A stretch of 64,000 bases of DNA from Wenzhouxiangella sp. AB-CW3 (GTDB taxonomy: Bacteria; Pseudomonadota; Gammaproteobacteria; Xanthomonadales; Wenzhouxiangellaceae), in assembly GCF_014725735.1 (NCBI RefSeq), contig NZ_CP061368.1:3673225-3737224 (forward strand), written 5' to 3'. Position 1 is the stretch's first letter. The number at the start of each line of letters is the position of its first letter. The notes below the pieces were generated by a model. The model saw only the letters and a program-made list of their open reading frames with translations, ran no database searches and was not told the DNA's origin. The translations under genes and the position numbers were made by a program. This document shows positions 18,125-26,945 of this stretch, in pieces.

Positions 18125-20023
18125 ATGACCGTGCCGACCTCCCCCAGCGGGTCCTTACATGATGTGGCCGCCTCGGACTTGCTCGATGCGCTGCTCGACA
18201 TTTCCGGTCAGCTGGTGGTCATGCTTGATGCCGAAGGTCGAATCCTGTTGTTCAACCGGGCCTGCGAGGAACTGACCGGGCATGCCGCCGGGGAGATCAT
18301 CGGGCGATCGATCTGGGAGACTCTGATTCCCGCCGATCAGGCCGACAGGGTCCGCGCCGTGGCAGAGGCACTGGTATCGGGAACCGGCGGCAGGGAGTTC
18401 ACCAATCACTGGGTGGGACGCAACGGCCAAAGACACCTCATCCGCTGGCGCAACCGGTTGCTCACGGGCGGCGATGGCAAGTCTACTTGCATCCTGGCAA
18501 CCGGCATAGACATCAGCGCAGAAGACCGCGCCAGACGGCAGCGTCGGCACGCGGAAGTCCGGCTGGAACACCTGCTGGACTCGCTGCCTGTACTGATCGC
18601 CCAGATCGACTGCAATTGCCGGGTGCTCTATGCCAACGACGGCTACCGGGAATGGTTTGGCCTGGACCCCGCCGCACAGCACGGGCGACATGTCCGGGAA
18701 ATCATCGGTGAGGCCGCTTTTGCCACGCTCGGGCCGCGCTTTGCGCAGGCACTGGCCGGAGAAAGCGCCACGCCTCACGGCAAAGTGCCTTATGCCCGAG
18801 GCGGAACCCGCTTCATACACGGCAACTACATCCCCTCTTACGATGAGCACGGACAGGTCGACGGCTTTTACATCCTGGCCGTCGACATCACTGCCGAGAA
18901 CCGCCTGCGCGAGCAGCTCGCCGAAGAACTGCGTCGCAGCAAGACCATTGTCGATCATGCTTTTGACGGCATCATCACCATCGACCCCGATGGAATCATC
19001 CAGAGCTTCAATCCGGCCGCCGAGGAGATGTTCGGCTATAGCGCCAGAGAAGTCATCGGCCGCAATGTCGGCATACTCATGACCGAGATGGACCGCAACC
19101 ACCATGACGGCTATCTCGCGAACTACCTGTCTGGTGGCCAGGCCCGCATCATTGACAGCGCCAGGGAGGTCACGGGTCTGCACCGGGATGGCTCCCCGAT
19201 CGACCTCAAACTGGCCGTGGCCGAGATCCGCGACCGGGAACATATCTTTGTCGGCTTCACCCGCGACATTCGCGCTCGCAAGCGGGCCGAACGGCAAGCC
19301 CGCGAACACCTGGCCGAACTGTCCCACGTGACCCGGCTTTCGGCCATGAACGAGGTCACCTCGGGCCTGACGCACGAACTGAGTCAGCCGCTTACGGCCA
19401 TTGCGGCTTCAGTCGAAGCCTGCCAGATGCTCAGCGAGAGAGGTGAAGTGGACCTGGCACGGTTGCGGCACATGCTCGAGCAGATCGCCTGTCAGGGCGA
19501 ACGGGCCCGCGGAATCATCGATCAGCTGCGCTCCTTCCTTCGCAAGGGGCAACCCGAGGAGCTGGTCAGTTGCCAACCGGCCAAGCTGGTGGATAACGTA
19601 CGCAAGCTGCTGATTCACGAACTGGAAGTGGCGGGTATCGACGTTCGAATCGACATGGATCAGGCGCCCGACCAATGGCAGGTCAATCGAATCCAGGTTG
19701 AGCAAGTGCTGTTCAATTTGTCCAAGAACGCCATCGATGCCATGCGTGAATCCAGCAAAGATCGAATCCTGCAGATTCGTGCACAAGGCCTGGACGAGGG
19801 CTGCCAGATCGAGATCATGGACAATGGCCCTGGTATTTCCGAGGACGCCATGCAGCAGTTGTTCAGCCCGTTTTTCACGACCAAGAGCGAAGGCCTCGGA
19901 CAGGGCCTGGCCATCTGTCGATCCATTGTCGACCGTCATGGCGGATGCCTGGAAGCAAGCAATCGGCCCACGGGAGGCGCGGTATTTACTATGTGGCTTC
20001 CACTGAGTCCACCGGCGTCATGA
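18125..20023 (+). CDS. fixL: FixL-like oxygen-sensing histidine kinase (three PAS domains)
   Basis: A 632-residue soluble kinase: three PAS domains (about 17-130, 142-255, 268-382), then HisKA (about 392-460) and HATPase. The phosphorylated His is H417 in LTHELSQPLT, and the ATP site shows NAIDAM, DNGPGIS and GQGLAI. The third PAS matches the heme PAS of FixL. It has NHHDGY, whose second His (H327) aligns with the heme-ligating His200 of Bradyrhizobium FixL, and R347 aligns with the O2-contact Arg220. It should autophosphorylate when deoxygenated and pass phosphate to FixJ, which overlaps by ATGA. ATG 18125 is chosen over an upstream GTG at 18092. Confidence 0.88.
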   Translation: MTVPTSPSGSLHDVAASDLLDALLDISGQLVVMLDAEGRILLFNRACEELTGHAAGEIIGRSIWETLIPADQADRVRAVAEALVSGTGGREFTNHWVGRNGQRHLIRWRNRLLTGGDGKSTCILATGIDISAEDRARRQRRHAEVRLEHLLDSLPVLIAQIDCNCRVLYANDGYREWFGLDPAAQHGRHVREIIGEAAFATLGPRFAQALAGESATPHGKVPYARGGTRFIHGNYIPSYDEHGQVDGFYILAVDITAENRLREQLAEELRRSKTIVDHAFDGIITIDPDGIIQSFNPAAEEMFGYSAREVIGRNVGILMTEMDRNHHDGYLANYLSGGQARIIDSAREVTGLHRDGSPIDLKLAVAEIRDREHIFVGFTRDIRARKRAERQAREHLAELSHVTRLSAMNEVTSGLTHELSQPLTAIAASVEACQMLSERGEVDLARLRHMLEQIACQGERARGIIDQLRSFLRKGQPEELVSCQPAKLVDNVRKLLIHELEVAGIDVRIDMDQAPDQWQVNRIQVEQVLFNLSKNAIDAMRESSKDRILQIRAQGLDEGCQIEIMDNGPGISEDAMQQLFSPFFTTKSEGLGQGLAICRSIVDRHGGCLEASNRPTGGAVFTMWLPLSPPAS

Positions 20024-20643
20024 CTCGCGCCCGGGAGACTTCGGCAACAGTGGTCATCGTGGACGATGACGATGGTGTTCGCCTGTCTCTGGAATCACTG
20101 CTGGAAGTCGCCGGCTACACAACCGTCACGCATGCCAGTGCCGAAAGTTTCCTGGACTCCGACTGGCCAGGCGGACCCGCCTGCGTTCTGCTGGATTTGC
20201 GCATGCCGGGACTCGGTGGCATCGACGCACACCACCAGATCAGGAACAGGGATGCAGAACTGCCAGTCATCTTCCTGACCGGCCATGCCGATGTACCTGC
20301 TGCAGTGCAGGCACTAAAGCAAGGCGCCTACGACTTTTTCGAGAAGACCGGATTTGATCACGGCCAGTTGCTGGAGCGGATCGAATCGGCCATGGCACAA
20401 CACCGACAGCGACTGGCGCACCGTCAGGAAGAGCAGGCGCTTCAGTCACGGCTGTTGACACTAAGCGAACGTGAACGCCAGGTGGCCTGTCTCGCCGCTC
20501 GTGGCATGCCCAACAAGATCATTGGCCAGGAACTGGGAATCAGCGAACGCACCGTCGAAGTTCACCGGGGCCGGGTGATGCGCAAGCTGGCGCTGCGAAG
20601 CGCGGCCGACCTGGTCCGACTGGAGCGCTTCCTCGATGACTGA
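20020..20643 (+). CDS. fixJ: FixJ-like response regulator
   Basis: A 207-residue two-domain regulator. The N-terminal receiver has the acidic cluster VDDDD and phospho-acceptor Asp at about residue 59 (LLDLRMPG). The C-terminal part is a LuxR-type HTH (LSERERQVACLAARGMPNK, then GISERTVEVHRGRVMRKL). Its ATG overlaps the fixL stop, so it is the expected cognate regulator. In classical systems FixJ activates fixK-type genes under low oxygen, and a fixK-like gene lies 600 bp downstream. Confidence 0.9.
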   Translation: MTRARETSATVVIVDDDDGVRLSLESLLEVAGYTTVTHASAESFLDSDWPGGPACVLLDLRMPGLGGIDAHHQIRNRDAELPVIFLTGHADVPAAVQALKQGAYDFFEKTGFDHGQLLERIESAMAQHRQRLAHRQEEQALQSRLLTLSERERQVACLAARGMPNKIIGQELGISERTVEVHRGRVMRKLALRSAADLVRLERFLDD

Positions 20644-20697
20644 TTACTTGACTCCCATCACCTCCATGTCTGGCCCGGCATGCTCCAATATTGTCCC

Positions 20698-21138
20698 ATG
20701 ACGACCATTCCAGGGTTACGGTTGATGGAACACGCAGGGTTTGCCTACGGAAAACCGCCGATCATCATCGTCGAAGACGATGATGCCGTGCGTGCCTCCC
20801 TGGTGACACTGGCCGAGCTCAGGGGCTGGAATGTAACGGCCTTCGCCTCGGCGCTGGAGTTTCTCGACTGGTCCGAGGAAGCCGAGGTACGCCCGGCCTG
20901 CCTGGTGATCGACCTGCAGATGCCGGAGATGAACGGCGCGGAGCTGGCCGAGTGGCTTCAATCGCACAACCGCAATATCCCCACGCTGGCATTGACCGCG
21001 TGGCCTGATGGTGACCTGGCCCACCGGGCCAGCAGTGCGGGCGTGTCTAAGGTCATGTCCAAGCCGATTACCCCATCGGAATGGATCCGGGCCGTGGAAC
21101 AGGTCTGTACCCTGCAGCCCGGACCACGCATGCAGTAG
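20698..21138 (+). CDS. Single-domain FixJ-type receiver protein
   Basis: About 146 residues with only a receiver domain: acidic pair VEDDDA, phospho-acceptor Asp72 in LVIDLQMPEMNG, and the Lys switch SKPI. There is no output domain. It may compete with FixJ for phosphate from FixL or act as a phosphate sink, as FixT-like or single-domain receivers do elsewhere. An imperfect FNR/FixK-like site (TTGACTCCCATCAC, 20648-20661) lies upstream, which would allow feedback. The start could be ATG 20698 or 20725, and 20698 is taken here. Confidence 0.8.
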   Translation: MTTIPGLRLMEHAGFAYGKPPIIIVEDDDAVRASLVTLAELRGWNVTAFASALEFLDWSEEAEVRPACLVIDLQMPEMNGAELAEWLQSHNRNIPTLALTAWPDGDLAHRASSAGVSKVMSKPITPSEWIRAVEQVCTLQPGPRMQ

Positions 21139-21245
21139 GTTAACCTGGCAGGTATGTAGACATCAGTCGTACGGGGATCCCCTCATTGGCAGCTCTGCCT
21201 GTCAGCGCTAGTCTGTTTCGACAGTGAACACAGAGGAGCGTCGAC

Positions 21246-21944
21246 ATGGGCCTGAATCCGCAGCGACACAAGCCGGCTCCTCATCGTGCTGTCACGTCGT
21301 CCCGACACTGGAGTACCGGGACCGAAAAACATTTCGCCACACGCCGTCTCCTGCAGCAAGGCGAACATCTCTTTCACGCCGGCGAACAGCTCAAGCACGC
21401 CTACGTGGTACGCAGCGGCTCGCTGAAAAGCTATGTGATTCACCGGGACGGCGAAGAGCAGTTTCTCGAAATACATGGCCCCGGCGACGTACTCGGGTTC
21501 GACGCAGCCCTTGGCGCTCCGGCCAACCGCGGGGTGATTGCACTGGATGTCTGCAGCCTGCAGCCCCTGTTGCACGTGGCAACCTCCATTGATGCCGGCA
21601 GTACCGATGATTCGGTTCACACGCTGCTGATGGGCATGTACCGCGAGATCGGTCGGCTGACCCGACGACTTGAACTGGAGCGCCACCACAGCGAACGCCG
21701 CATGGCCGGATTTCTGCTCGACCTGGCACAACGCCAGGGTCGTGACATTGGCTGCCCGACCCGGATTGACCTGCCGGTCTCCCGGCGCAACCTGGCTCAT
21801 TACCTTGGAATGGCGCCGGAAACGGTATCGCGCACTCTGTGTGGTTTCGAAAGCCGTGAGTTCATCCAGGTCGACAACCGCCGCATTCGAATCGTCGATT
21901 CGGAGGCCCTGGAAACGATGGCCGCCGGTGGGGAAGTTTCTTAG
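21246..21944 (+). CDS. fixK: CRP/FNR-family regulator, FixK-like
   Basis: A 232-residue cAMP-binding-fold regulator: cyclic-nucleotide-type beta roll (about 35-140), dimer helix, and C-terminal winged HTH with VSRRNLAHYLGMAPETVSR. The E-x-x-S-R recognition motif predicts binding to TTGAT-type half sites. The N-terminus lacks the Cys cluster of oxygen-sensing FNR, so FixJ or another signal is likely to control it, as in FixK. The ribosome site GAGGAG lies just upstream of ATG 21246. Neighbouring FixL/FixJ genes support this role. Confidence 0.85.
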   Translation: MGLNPQRHKPAPHRAVTSSRHWSTGTEKHFATRRLLQQGEHLFHAGEQLKHAYVVRSGSLKSYVIHRDGEEQFLEIHGPGDVLGFDAALGAPANRGVIALDVCSLQPLLHVATSIDAGSTDDSVHTLLMGMYREIGRLTRRLELERHHSERRMAGFLLDLAQRQGRDIGCPTRIDLPVSRRNLAHYLGMAPETVSRTLCGFESREFIQVDNRRIRIVDSEALETMAAGGEVS

Positions 21945-22025
21945 TCACTCACCGTTCCGGACCGTGCCCCCGGCGCCAGTCCTTGGTAAACTTCGGTTCC
22001 CCACCGAAGCCAAAGACAGGATCGG

Positions 22026-22484
22026 ATGCGCTACAAGACGGTAAAGGATGTGCTCGACTGGACTGCCGAGCTGCACAAGCAGCTGGGAGACCTGGCCAGG
22101 AAGGTTGCTGACAATCCCGAGAGGGCTCGTCTCAAGCTGGTAGTCGACTACCTGGCAGACCACGAAGCGCGCCTGAAAGACGCCATCGTGAAGTTCGAGG
22201 AAGCCTCCCCCGACGGTGTACTGGCAACCTGGTTCGACCGTGCCCCCGAGATCGAGCTGCCCGACCTGGAACAGGAGGCCGTGGCGCTGGCGCACGCCGA
22301 CAATATCGAACAGGCGGTCTCCCGGGTGGTGGAATTCCATGAGCATATCGTCGGAATCTACACTCAGCTGGCCGAGCAGACCAACAACGAAAAGATTCGC
22401 GAACTGTTCGAGAATCTCGCCGCACTGGAAAACCACGACAAGCTGCACCTGGTACGCAACGCGCATCACCTGCGCGACATGTAA
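22026..22484 (+). CDS. Four-helix-bundle protein, possibly ferritin-like
   Basis: A 152-residue, strongly helical acidic protein with no signal peptide. The last two helices hold regularly spaced Glu and His residues (VVEFHEHIVGIYTQLAEQ, then NLAALENHDKLHLVRNAHHL), which could bind metal as in ferritin-like proteins. I cannot assign a family firmly. It lies between the FixK-like regulator and the Fur-boxed TonB receptor, which would suit an iron-related or stress role. That is only inference from position. Confidence 0.6.
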   Translation: MRYKTVKDVLDWTAELHKQLGDLARKVADNPERARLKLVVDYLADHEARLKDAIVKFEEASPDGVLATWFDRAPEIELPDLEQEAVALAHADNIEQAVSRVVEFHEHIVGIYTQLAEQTNNEKIRELFENLAALENHDKLHLVRNAHHLRDM

Positions 22485-22686
22485 GCGCAGATCCGTGCCG
22501 CCCGTCGCGGCGTCAGCAGGCATGACCCACTAGTCACCGACTGTATCGACGGCGCATTACGGCGAGCGGCCGATCAACCGGCAACCAGGTTGCCGTGCCC
22601 ATCCATGCCCCCGGAGCGCTCCTGGAATCTCGGGTAAGCACCGGATCATGACGATCCGGAGGTTTAAGGGAATACTTGGTGTTGTA
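22485..22686. other. Intergenic region before the TonB receptor
   Basis: About 200 bp without a gene. It contains two short palindromes, CGGCAAC/GTTGCCG (22579-22595) and CCGGATC/GATCCGG (22642-22660). They may terminate the upstream transcript or bind a regulator. Nothing else is recognisable before the Fur-type site. Confidence 0.4.
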
Positions 22687-22705
22687 AATGCGAGTGACTC
22701 TCATT
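22687..22705 (+). promoter_or_regulatory. Fur-box-like operator
   Basis: A 19-bp palindrome, AATGCGAG-TGA-CTCTCATT, with seven of eight arm positions complementary. Size and sequence fit a Fur box (AATGAGAA-type arms). It sits 39 bp before the receptor ATG. Confidence 0.65.
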
Positions 22706-22743
22706 ACAATATCGATTCCTATTTGAACCAACGTGTACCTCAT

Positions 22744-24870
22744 ATGTCGAAAAGAACGCACAACAATAACGCTCTGCCCGTGGTGATTTCCGCCGCCACC
22801 CTGCTCGCCACCGGCCTGACCCATTCCGCCGTAGATACCGATGGCGCCGGAGAACGTACCTTCCAGGAGGCCGCTTCGATTGAGCTGCCGCGTATACGCG
22901 TCGTTGCCCCGACGCTGACCGCCCTGTCCACCACCCCGGGGGCCGTTTACGAGATTTCCGAAGAGGATATCGAACAGATCCAGCCACGCTCGACCGAGGA
23001 CCTTCTCCGTCGCGTGCCCGGCATCTACATCAAGCGTGAGGAAGACAGCGCGGTGGTGACCAACTTCGGCGTGCGCGGTCTGCCGGCCGGAGACTACAAG
23101 ACCCTGGTGCTGGAGGATGGGGTCCCGATCCAGCCCGGAATCTTTGTCGGCAACGCCCGCTACTACAACCCGCGCGTGCAGCGCATGGAAGGAGTCGAGG
23201 TGCTCAAGGGCGCCTCATCACTGCGCTATGGCCCGAACAACATCGGCGGCGTGATCAACTACCTGACCCGGACTCCCGATGATGGCCTGGTGATTTCGAG
23301 CCGGGTCGGTTCCTGGAACACGCGCGAGGCCACCGTGGAACTGGGCGGCAGCTCGGCTTCCCGTGAATCCCAGTTCGGCATCATGGCCACCCGCGGTACA
23401 AGCGATGGCTGGATGGACAAGGGCTGGGACATGACCGATGTCATGGTCAAGGCCGGCAGCGCGCTCGGTGACGATCATTTTGTCGGGGTGAAATTATCCT
23501 ACTACGAAAATGACGCCAACATCTCCTACCGCGGCTACTTCGAGGATGCCTTCGAGGCCGGTGCCACCTTCAACCCCGCACCGGATGACTACTTCCTGAC
23601 CGACCGCCGGGCCTTCGATGTCAACCACGAATGGAACATCAGTGACGATATGCGCTTGCAGACCGTGGCCTTCTGGAGCGAGATGAGCCGTGATTACTGG
23701 CGGTTCAATGTTGACGGCACGACCACCAACGCCGAGGGCCTGACCGTGTGGAACTTTACCGACATCCTGGAGGGCCGCAACCGCGATTTCGAGCGGGTGG
23801 GTTTCGAATCCCGCTTGTTCGTGAACCACAAAGCCTTGGGTGTCGACAACGAGGCCCAGTTCGGCCTGCGATTCATGCAAGAAGAGATGCACGACACCCG
23901 TCCCCGGGCGACCCGGGCTGCCCCTCGCGACCCGGTTTCTCTGGACTCGGGACCGGGCCAGCCAGCCTTGCGTCGCAACCGACTGGATTCCGCCGACAGC
24001 CTGGCGCTGTATGCCCAGAACCGTTTCGACGTCAGCGAGCGACTGTCGGTCACGACGGGATTGCGCGTGGAAACCTACGAGCAGGAACGCAAGGACCTGC
24101 AGCAGACGGTCGATCGCGTGGACAGCTTCAGCAATACCGAATGGCTGCCCGGCTTCGGCGCCACCTTCCAGGTCAACCCCTCCACGCAGCTCTATGGCAG
24201 CGTATACATTGCATTTGCACCGCCCCTGGTCGGCAGCGTAGTCGGCTCCGATGATGTCCCCACCGAGGCCGAGAAATCAGTCAATGTGGATCTCGGCATG
24301 CGCGGTGGCAGTGGCTCGTTCACCTATGAGTTCACCGCCTTCCGCATGGATTTTTCCAACCAGGTGGATCCGGGCATTTCCGGCATCCGGCCGCCGCATG
24401 AGGGCAGCGCCCTGATTCAGGGCATGGAGGCCTCTGCCGGCTACGAGTTCGGCAACGGTTTCGGCATCAACGGCAACCTGACCTGGATCCCGACCGCCGA
24501 ATTCGGTGAAGATCGCCCCGGTGAAGCGGAGGAAGGCAATCGCCTGGCCTACTCACCAGACTGGACCGCCAATCTCACCCTGAGCTATCGAACAGGCGGG
24601 CTGAAGTCCGCCGTGCTGCTGAATTACACCGACGAGGTGTTCGGGGATGGGATGAACCGCACGGAGATCGACCCGCTCAATCATATGGGTGGATTGATAC
24701 CGAGCTATTACACTGTCGACCTCACGGCAAACTACGACTTCAGCCAGCACCTCAACGTCTTCGGTGCCGTCAGGAACCTCACCGACAGGCGCTATATCGC
24801 TGGACTGCGCCAGGGCATCTACGCCGGCCCCGAGCGCAACTTCGAAGTCGGGCTGACTTACCGTTTCTGA
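22744..24870 (+). CDS. TonB-dependent outer-membrane receptor (FecA-like siderophore class)
   Basis: About 708 residues. A signal peptide is followed by a plug domain (about 45-180; STEDLLRRVPGIYIK, NFGVRGL, VEVLKGASSLRYGPNNIGG) and a 22-strand-type barrel ending in Phe (GLTYRF). The TonB box is not certain. The plug resembles FecA/iron-siderophore receptors. ATG 22744 is chosen because it follows the Fur-like operator and starts the signal sequence. The frame extends upstream only into the operator. It ends 6 bp before ubiV on the opposite strand. The substrate cannot be read from sequence. Confidence 0.9.
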   Translation: MSKRTHNNNALPVVISAATLLATGLTHSAVDTDGAGERTFQEAASIELPRIRVVAPTLTALSTTPGAVYEISEEDIEQIQPRSTEDLLRRVPGIYIKREEDSAVVTNFGVRGLPAGDYKTLVLEDGVPIQPGIFVGNARYYNPRVQRMEGVEVLKGASSLRYGPNNIGGVINYLTRTPDDGLVISSRVGSWNTREATVELGGSSASRESQFGIMATRGTSDGWMDKGWDMTDVMVKAGSALGDDHFVGVKLSYYENDANISYRGYFEDAFEAGATFNPAPDDYFLTDRRAFDVNHEWNISDDMRLQTVAFWSEMSRDYWRFNVDGTTTNAEGLTVWNFTDILEGRNRDFERVGFESRLFVNHKALGVDNEAQFGLRFMQEEMHDTRPRATRAAPRDPVSLDSGPGQPALRRNRLDSADSLALYAQNRFDVSERLSVTTGLRVETYEQERKDLQQTVDRVDSFSNTEWLPGFGATFQVNPSTQLYGSVYIAFAPPLVGSVVGSDDVPTEAEKSVNVDLGMRGGSGSFTYEFTAFRMDFSNQVDPGISGIRPPHEGSALIQGMEASAGYEFGNGFGINGNLTWIPTAEFGEDRPGEAEEGNRLAYSPDWTANLTLSYRTGGLKSAVLLNYTDEVFGDGMNRTEIDPLNHMGGLIPSYYTVDLTANYDFSQHLNVFGAVRNLTDRRYIAGLRQGIYAGPERNFEVGLTYRF

Positions 24871-24876
24871 GAACCT

Positions 24877-25743
24877 TCAGTCGGCCATGCCGGGCGCGCC
24901 CCGCCAGTAGCCACCGACCGAATCGGCCGACGCTGTGACCGGTTCCCCGGACAGCGCCTGAACAAAGCGCTCAATGGTCTTTTCCATGTCATTGTCCTGG
25001 GGGTAGATGCGCAGAATGTCGGCGCCGGCTGTGGCCAGTTCCTGCACATGGGAGGAGAGATCCTGAATGCCGGCACTCTGGATCTGTATGCCGTTCATGT
25101 TAAGAAAGGGCTGATCCTCCCGGGTTCTGACCCGCTGGCCATCGGGATGATGGATGCACTCGAACTGGCACTGGTCCTTGCCGCGCCCCACCGCCCTGGC
25201 CGTGAAACAGCGTGCCGAATGCGAAAGGGGGATACGCCCGTAAGCCAGCACTTCGAACTCCGGCAGCTCCCCGCCGTCCTCGCGTAGCCCGGCCTTCATG
25301 GATTCAAGCTGCTCCCGGCCCAGTTCCACCGGCAACACCATGCGACGCATGCCCGCGCGCATGAGAATGCGCGCGGCCTGGTGATTGTAGGTATTGACCC
25401 CGGGGCCGGCAACGAAATCCAACCCGGCCTGTCGACAGAGTTCCACGACCGACAGATCACCGGCCTCGACCGGAAAGCTGCCGTTGCCAACGATACGCTT
25501 GCAGGCCGACAACTCGGAGGCCGCCTCGATCAGCGTCAGGGTGGACAGCACTACCTCGTGTCCGGCCGCATGCAGATCGCGCGCCAGGCGCATCCAGTCA
25601 TCCAGACTGAGCTCGCGCCGTTTCGAACAGACCGTTTCTCCAAGATAAATGGTGTCCAGTGGCTGACCGGCCATGGCCCGGTAGAAGTCCAGCGTCTTTT
25701 CGCGCGGCCAGAAATACTGCAGGGGGCCCAGAGACAGTTTCAT
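24877..25743 (-). CDS. ubiV: O2-independent ubiquinone biosynthesis protein UbiV (U32 family)
   Basis: A 288-residue U32-peptidase-family protein. It starts MKLSLGPLQYFWPRE, as in E. coli UbiV, and has [4Fe-4S] Cys positions in ETVCSKR and in a CX12CX3C group (ARCFTARAV...QCQFECIHH). With UbiU it hydroxylates ubiquinone precursors without oxygen, using prephenate in known systems. The ATG overlaps the ubiU stop (ATGA). The longer frame to 25815 lies inside ubiU. Expression is probably from the FNR-type box upstream of ubiU. Confidence 0.92.
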   Translation of the reverse strand: MKLSLGPLQYFWPREKTLDFYRAMAGQPLDTIYLGETVCSKRRELSLDDWMRLARDLHAAGHEVVLSTLTLIEAASELSACKRIVGNGSFPVEAGDLSVVELCRQAGLDFVAGPGVNTYNHQAARILMRAGMRRMVLPVELGREQLESMKAGLREDGGELPEFEVLAYGRIPLSHSARCFTARAVGRGKDQCQFECIHHPDGQRVRTREDQPFLNMNGIQIQSAGIQDLSSHVQELATAGADILRIYPQDNDMEKTIERFVQALSGEPVTASADSVGGYWRGAPGMAD

Positions 25744-26744
25744 TGCCAGGCCCTCTGGTAGGGGCCCAGCGTGACCTGGTGGCCCTCGGAAAGCCGGGTC
25801 AGTTCCTGCTGCCATTCTTGCTCGTTGACCGAGGCTTGCGGCGAAGCCTCCAGGCGATCGATGGCTTGTCGCCAGATACGGGTCACTGTTCCGACATAGG
25901 CCGGGCTGCGCTGGCGCCCCTCGATTTTGACGGCGGCAATGCCCATGGCCTTGAGCCGGGGCAGCAGTTCAAGAGTATTGAGGCTGGTGGGCTCTTCCAG
26001 GGCATGAAAAGTCTGCCCGCCAACCCGGTAACGACCCTTGCACACCACTGGGTAGCCGGCCGGCTCATCGGCGGCAAAACGGTCGATCAGCACGCCGTTC
26101 AGACGAGCCGTCTTGCCCGCCGGCGTATCTTCCCACTGGACGAATTCGGCCGGTGAACAGACACCGGCAACGTTGGGCGACTTGCCAGTGACGTAGCTCG
26201 ACAGCTGACAGCGACCTTCGACCATGATGCACAGGCTGCCAAAGGCAAAGACCTCCAGCTCCACCGGCGACTGCCCGGCCAGATGCTCGACCTGCCCGAT
26301 GGCCAGCACTCTCGGCAGCACGGCCCGGGATATGCCGAACTGCTCATGGTAGAAACGAAGTGCGGCCGGGGTGGTGGCCGATCCCTGCACCGACAGGTGC
26401 CGGCGAATATGGGGATGCTTGCGGGCTGCAAAGTCCATCACCGCCATTTCGGCGATGATCAGGGTGTCCACGCCCAGATCGGCGGCACGATCGACCGCCG
26501 AGTACCACTGGTCGAGGCGATCGGATGTGGGATAGGTATTGAGCGCCACGTAGACCTGGCACCCCCGGGACCGGGCATGGGCCAGGCCCTTATCGATCTC
26601 GCGATCGGAAAAATTCAGGCCCGGAAAGGCGCGTGCATTGGTGGCGTCGCGAAAACCCAGATAAACCGCGTCGGCGCCGTTGTTGACGGCTTCGTAAAGG
26701 GCGGGCAGCGAGCCGGCCGGACAAACCAGTTTCATGTCGAGCAT
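25740..26744 (-). CDS. ubiU: O2-independent ubiquinone biosynthesis protein UbiU (U32 family)
   Basis: A 334-residue U32-family protein. The N-terminus KLVCPAGSLPALYEAVNNGA matches UbiU. Four Cys for the [4Fe-4S] cluster are visible in the second half (SLCIMVEGRCQL, VAGVCSP, PVVCKGRY). It forms a complex with UbiV for anaerobic hydroxylation steps of ubiquinone synthesis. The start may be ATG 26744 or ATG 26735, and the latter gives the more usual MKL start. A FNR-type site lies about 50 bp upstream, so the pair is probably induced under oxygen limitation. UbiT is encoded separately at 44822-45325. Confidence 0.92.
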   Translation of the reverse strand: MLDMKLVCPAGSLPALYEAVNNGADAVYLGFRDATNARAFPGLNFSDREIDKGLAHARSRGCQVYVALNTYPTSDRLDQWYSAVDRAADLGVDTLIIAEMAVMDFAARKHPHIRRHLSVQGSATTPAALRFYHEQFGISRAVLPRVLAIGQVEHLAGQSPVELEVFAFGSLCIMVEGRCQLSSYVTGKSPNVAGVCSPAEFVQWEDTPAGKTARLNGVLIDRFAADEPAGYPVVCKGRYRVGGQTFHALEEPTSLNTLELLPRLKAMGIAAVKIEGRQRSPAYVGTVTRIWRQAIDRLEASPQASVNEQEWQQELTRLSEGHQVTLGPYQRAWQ

Positions 26745-26791
26745 CGGAGATGGCAGCAGTGGAAGTGTGCGACTCCCCGGACGAAATTTCC

Positions 26792-26805
26792 TTGACCATC
26801 ATCAA
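26792..26805 (-). promoter_or_regulatory. FNR/DNR-type binding site upstream of ubiUV
   Basis: The sequence TTGACCATCATCAA fits TTGAY-N4-ATCAA. It lies about 50 bp before the ubiU start and is the only such site in the ubiU/cyclase intergenic region. Orientation could serve either gene, but the distance and known FNR control of ubiUV in other bacteria favour ubiU. Confidence 0.72.
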
Positions 26806-26945
26806 GGTCCGTATCCCGGAGACGGCGGGTGGAAAGGGCCGCGCCGGCAGGCCACGAGTCTGGGCACGAAGTTGATCCGTCACAATAACGTGGCCCGGCA
26901 CATCGCTTAGACTGAACTGCATACCCGCTCCATCCGGCCCGGCCC

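Noticed and set aside
20648-20661. FNR/FixK-like site TTGACTCCCATCAC before the single-domain receiver
   Set aside because: One half site deviates (ATCAC), so it is mentioned with the gene but not listed as a supported site.
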